A DNA stretch of 5,962 nt from Hyphomicrobiales bacterium (GTDB taxonomy: Bacteria; Pseudomonadota; Alphaproteobacteria; Rhizobiales; Beijerinckiaceae). The stretch lies in assembly GCA_003164825.1 (NCBI GenBank), contig PLUH01000262.1, positions 648 to 6,609 of the forward strand, given 5' to 3'. The position numbers and the translations under genes are program-made. Shown here in pieces: positions 5,590-5,962 of the stretch. How positions within the stretch are numbered: the first letter of the stretch is position 1; each line of letters opens with the position of its first letter. Below the pieces are notes generated by a model, which searched no databases, was not told the origin of the DNA, and saw only the letters and a list, made by a program, of their open reading frames with translations.

Positions 5590-5958
5590 ATGAAAACCCT
5601 GACCTGCATCGCCGCGCTCGGCGCGGCGCTGCTAATGACGCATTCGGCTTTCGCCGCATCCGCGGTCGCCAAGGCCTGTGCGGCGGACATCAAAGCGCAA
5701 TGCGCCGACGTGAAGCCGGGCGGCGGCAAGCTCAAGGACTGCGTGAAGGCGCATTTCTCCGACTTGTCCGCCGACTGTCAGGTGGCGATCGTGCGCGCGG
5801 CGGCGGTCGCCAGGGCCTGCAAGGCCGACGTCAAGCAGTTCTGCGCCGACGTCAAGCCGGCCAAGGGAGCAATTGCGGACTGCATGAAGGAGCATGCGGC
5901 CGACGTCAGCAATGGTTGCAAGGACGCGATGGCGAAGGCCGAAGCGGGCAACAAGTAG
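5590..5958 (+). CDS. Exported protein with two tandem GLG1-type cysteine-rich repeats
   Basis: A 122-residue protein. Residues 1-22 are a Sec signal peptide (M-K-T-L-T-C-I-A-A, cleavage after A-F-A). The mature part holds two Cys-rich repeats of the Cys_rich_FGFR type. The first has cysteines at 30, 38, 51 and 63, the second at 77, 85, 98 and 110. Both have spacing C-x7-C-x12-C-x11-C, and they are offset by exactly 47 residues. Each contains C-A-D-V-K-P followed by a Gly- or Lys-rich turn and D-C-x-K-x-H. The high similarity of the halves, also visible in the DNA, indicates an internal duplication of about 141 bp. The eight mature cysteines probably form four disulfides in the periplasm; function is unknown. 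GGGAGG at 5575-5580 is a strong ribosome site. A short GC stem (AGCGC 5552-5556 / GCGCT 5563-5567) lies between this gene and the HdeA-like gene. The stop is 4 bp before the window end, so further operon members cannot be excluded. Confidence 0.87.
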   Translation: MKTLTCIAALGAALLMTHSAFAASAVAKACAADIKAQCADVKPGGGKLKDCVKAHFSDLSADCQVAIVRAAAVARACKADVKQFCADVKPAKGAIADCMKEHAADVSNGCKDAMAKAEAGNK

Positions 5959-5962
5959 CGTA

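Noticed and set aside
1..5962. CRISPR array, tRNA, rRNA, insertion sequence or prophage signature
   Set aside because: No regularly spaced direct repeats with unique spacers, no tRNA cloverleaf, and no transposase or integrase motifs were seen on either strand.

Overview
The window is GC-rich chromosomal DNA whose gene families (a large Tat-exported arylsulfatase, an HdeA/HdeB-like protein, GLG1-type Cys-rich repeat proteins and an Arabinose_bd-type AraC regulator) fit an alphaproteobacterium, most likely of the Hyphomicrobiales (Bradyrhizobium/Rhodopseudomonas-like). That assignment is inferred from gene content and composition. No rRNA, tRNA or other phylogenetic marker is present.

Layout. 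Positions 1-353 hold the 3' end of a PaaI-type hotdog thioesterase gene (+). Positions 354-604 hold no convincing gene. This gap is less GC-rich than its surroundings and contains about four degenerate 21-bp tandem repeats (507-590). Positions 605-1729 encode an AraC-family regulator (-). Positions 1730-1845 are a divergent promoter region with a short inverted repeat. From 1846 to 5958 five genes follow on the + strand, all encoding proteins with export signals: a 75-aa protein with one Cys-rich repeat; a large arylsulfatase (835 aa from the preferred GTG start at 2107); a 94-aa protein of unknown function with two cysteines; a 118-aa HdeA/HdeB-like protein; and a 122-aa protein with two Cys-rich repeats. 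A 217-bp gap (4979-5195) between the 94-aa gene and the HdeA-like gene carries a long imperfect palindrome and may be a dispersed repeat.

How the genes may work together. The sulfatase has the full type I active-site set, including a C-S-P-T-R formylglycine motif, and a twin-arginine signal peptide, so it probably cleaves sulfate esters in the periplasm. Every small neighbour is predicted to be periplasmic, and each has an even number of cysteines in its mature part (4, 2, 2, 8), as expected for disulfide-bonded proteins. The Cys-rich repeats in the first and last genes share exactly the same spacing, C-x7-C-x12-C-x11-C. The divergent AraC regulator is the obvious candidate controller. A co-regulated envelope module for sulfate-ester use or stress is an inference from this arrangement. 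The families are individually known, but the function of the small proteins beside the sulfatase is not.
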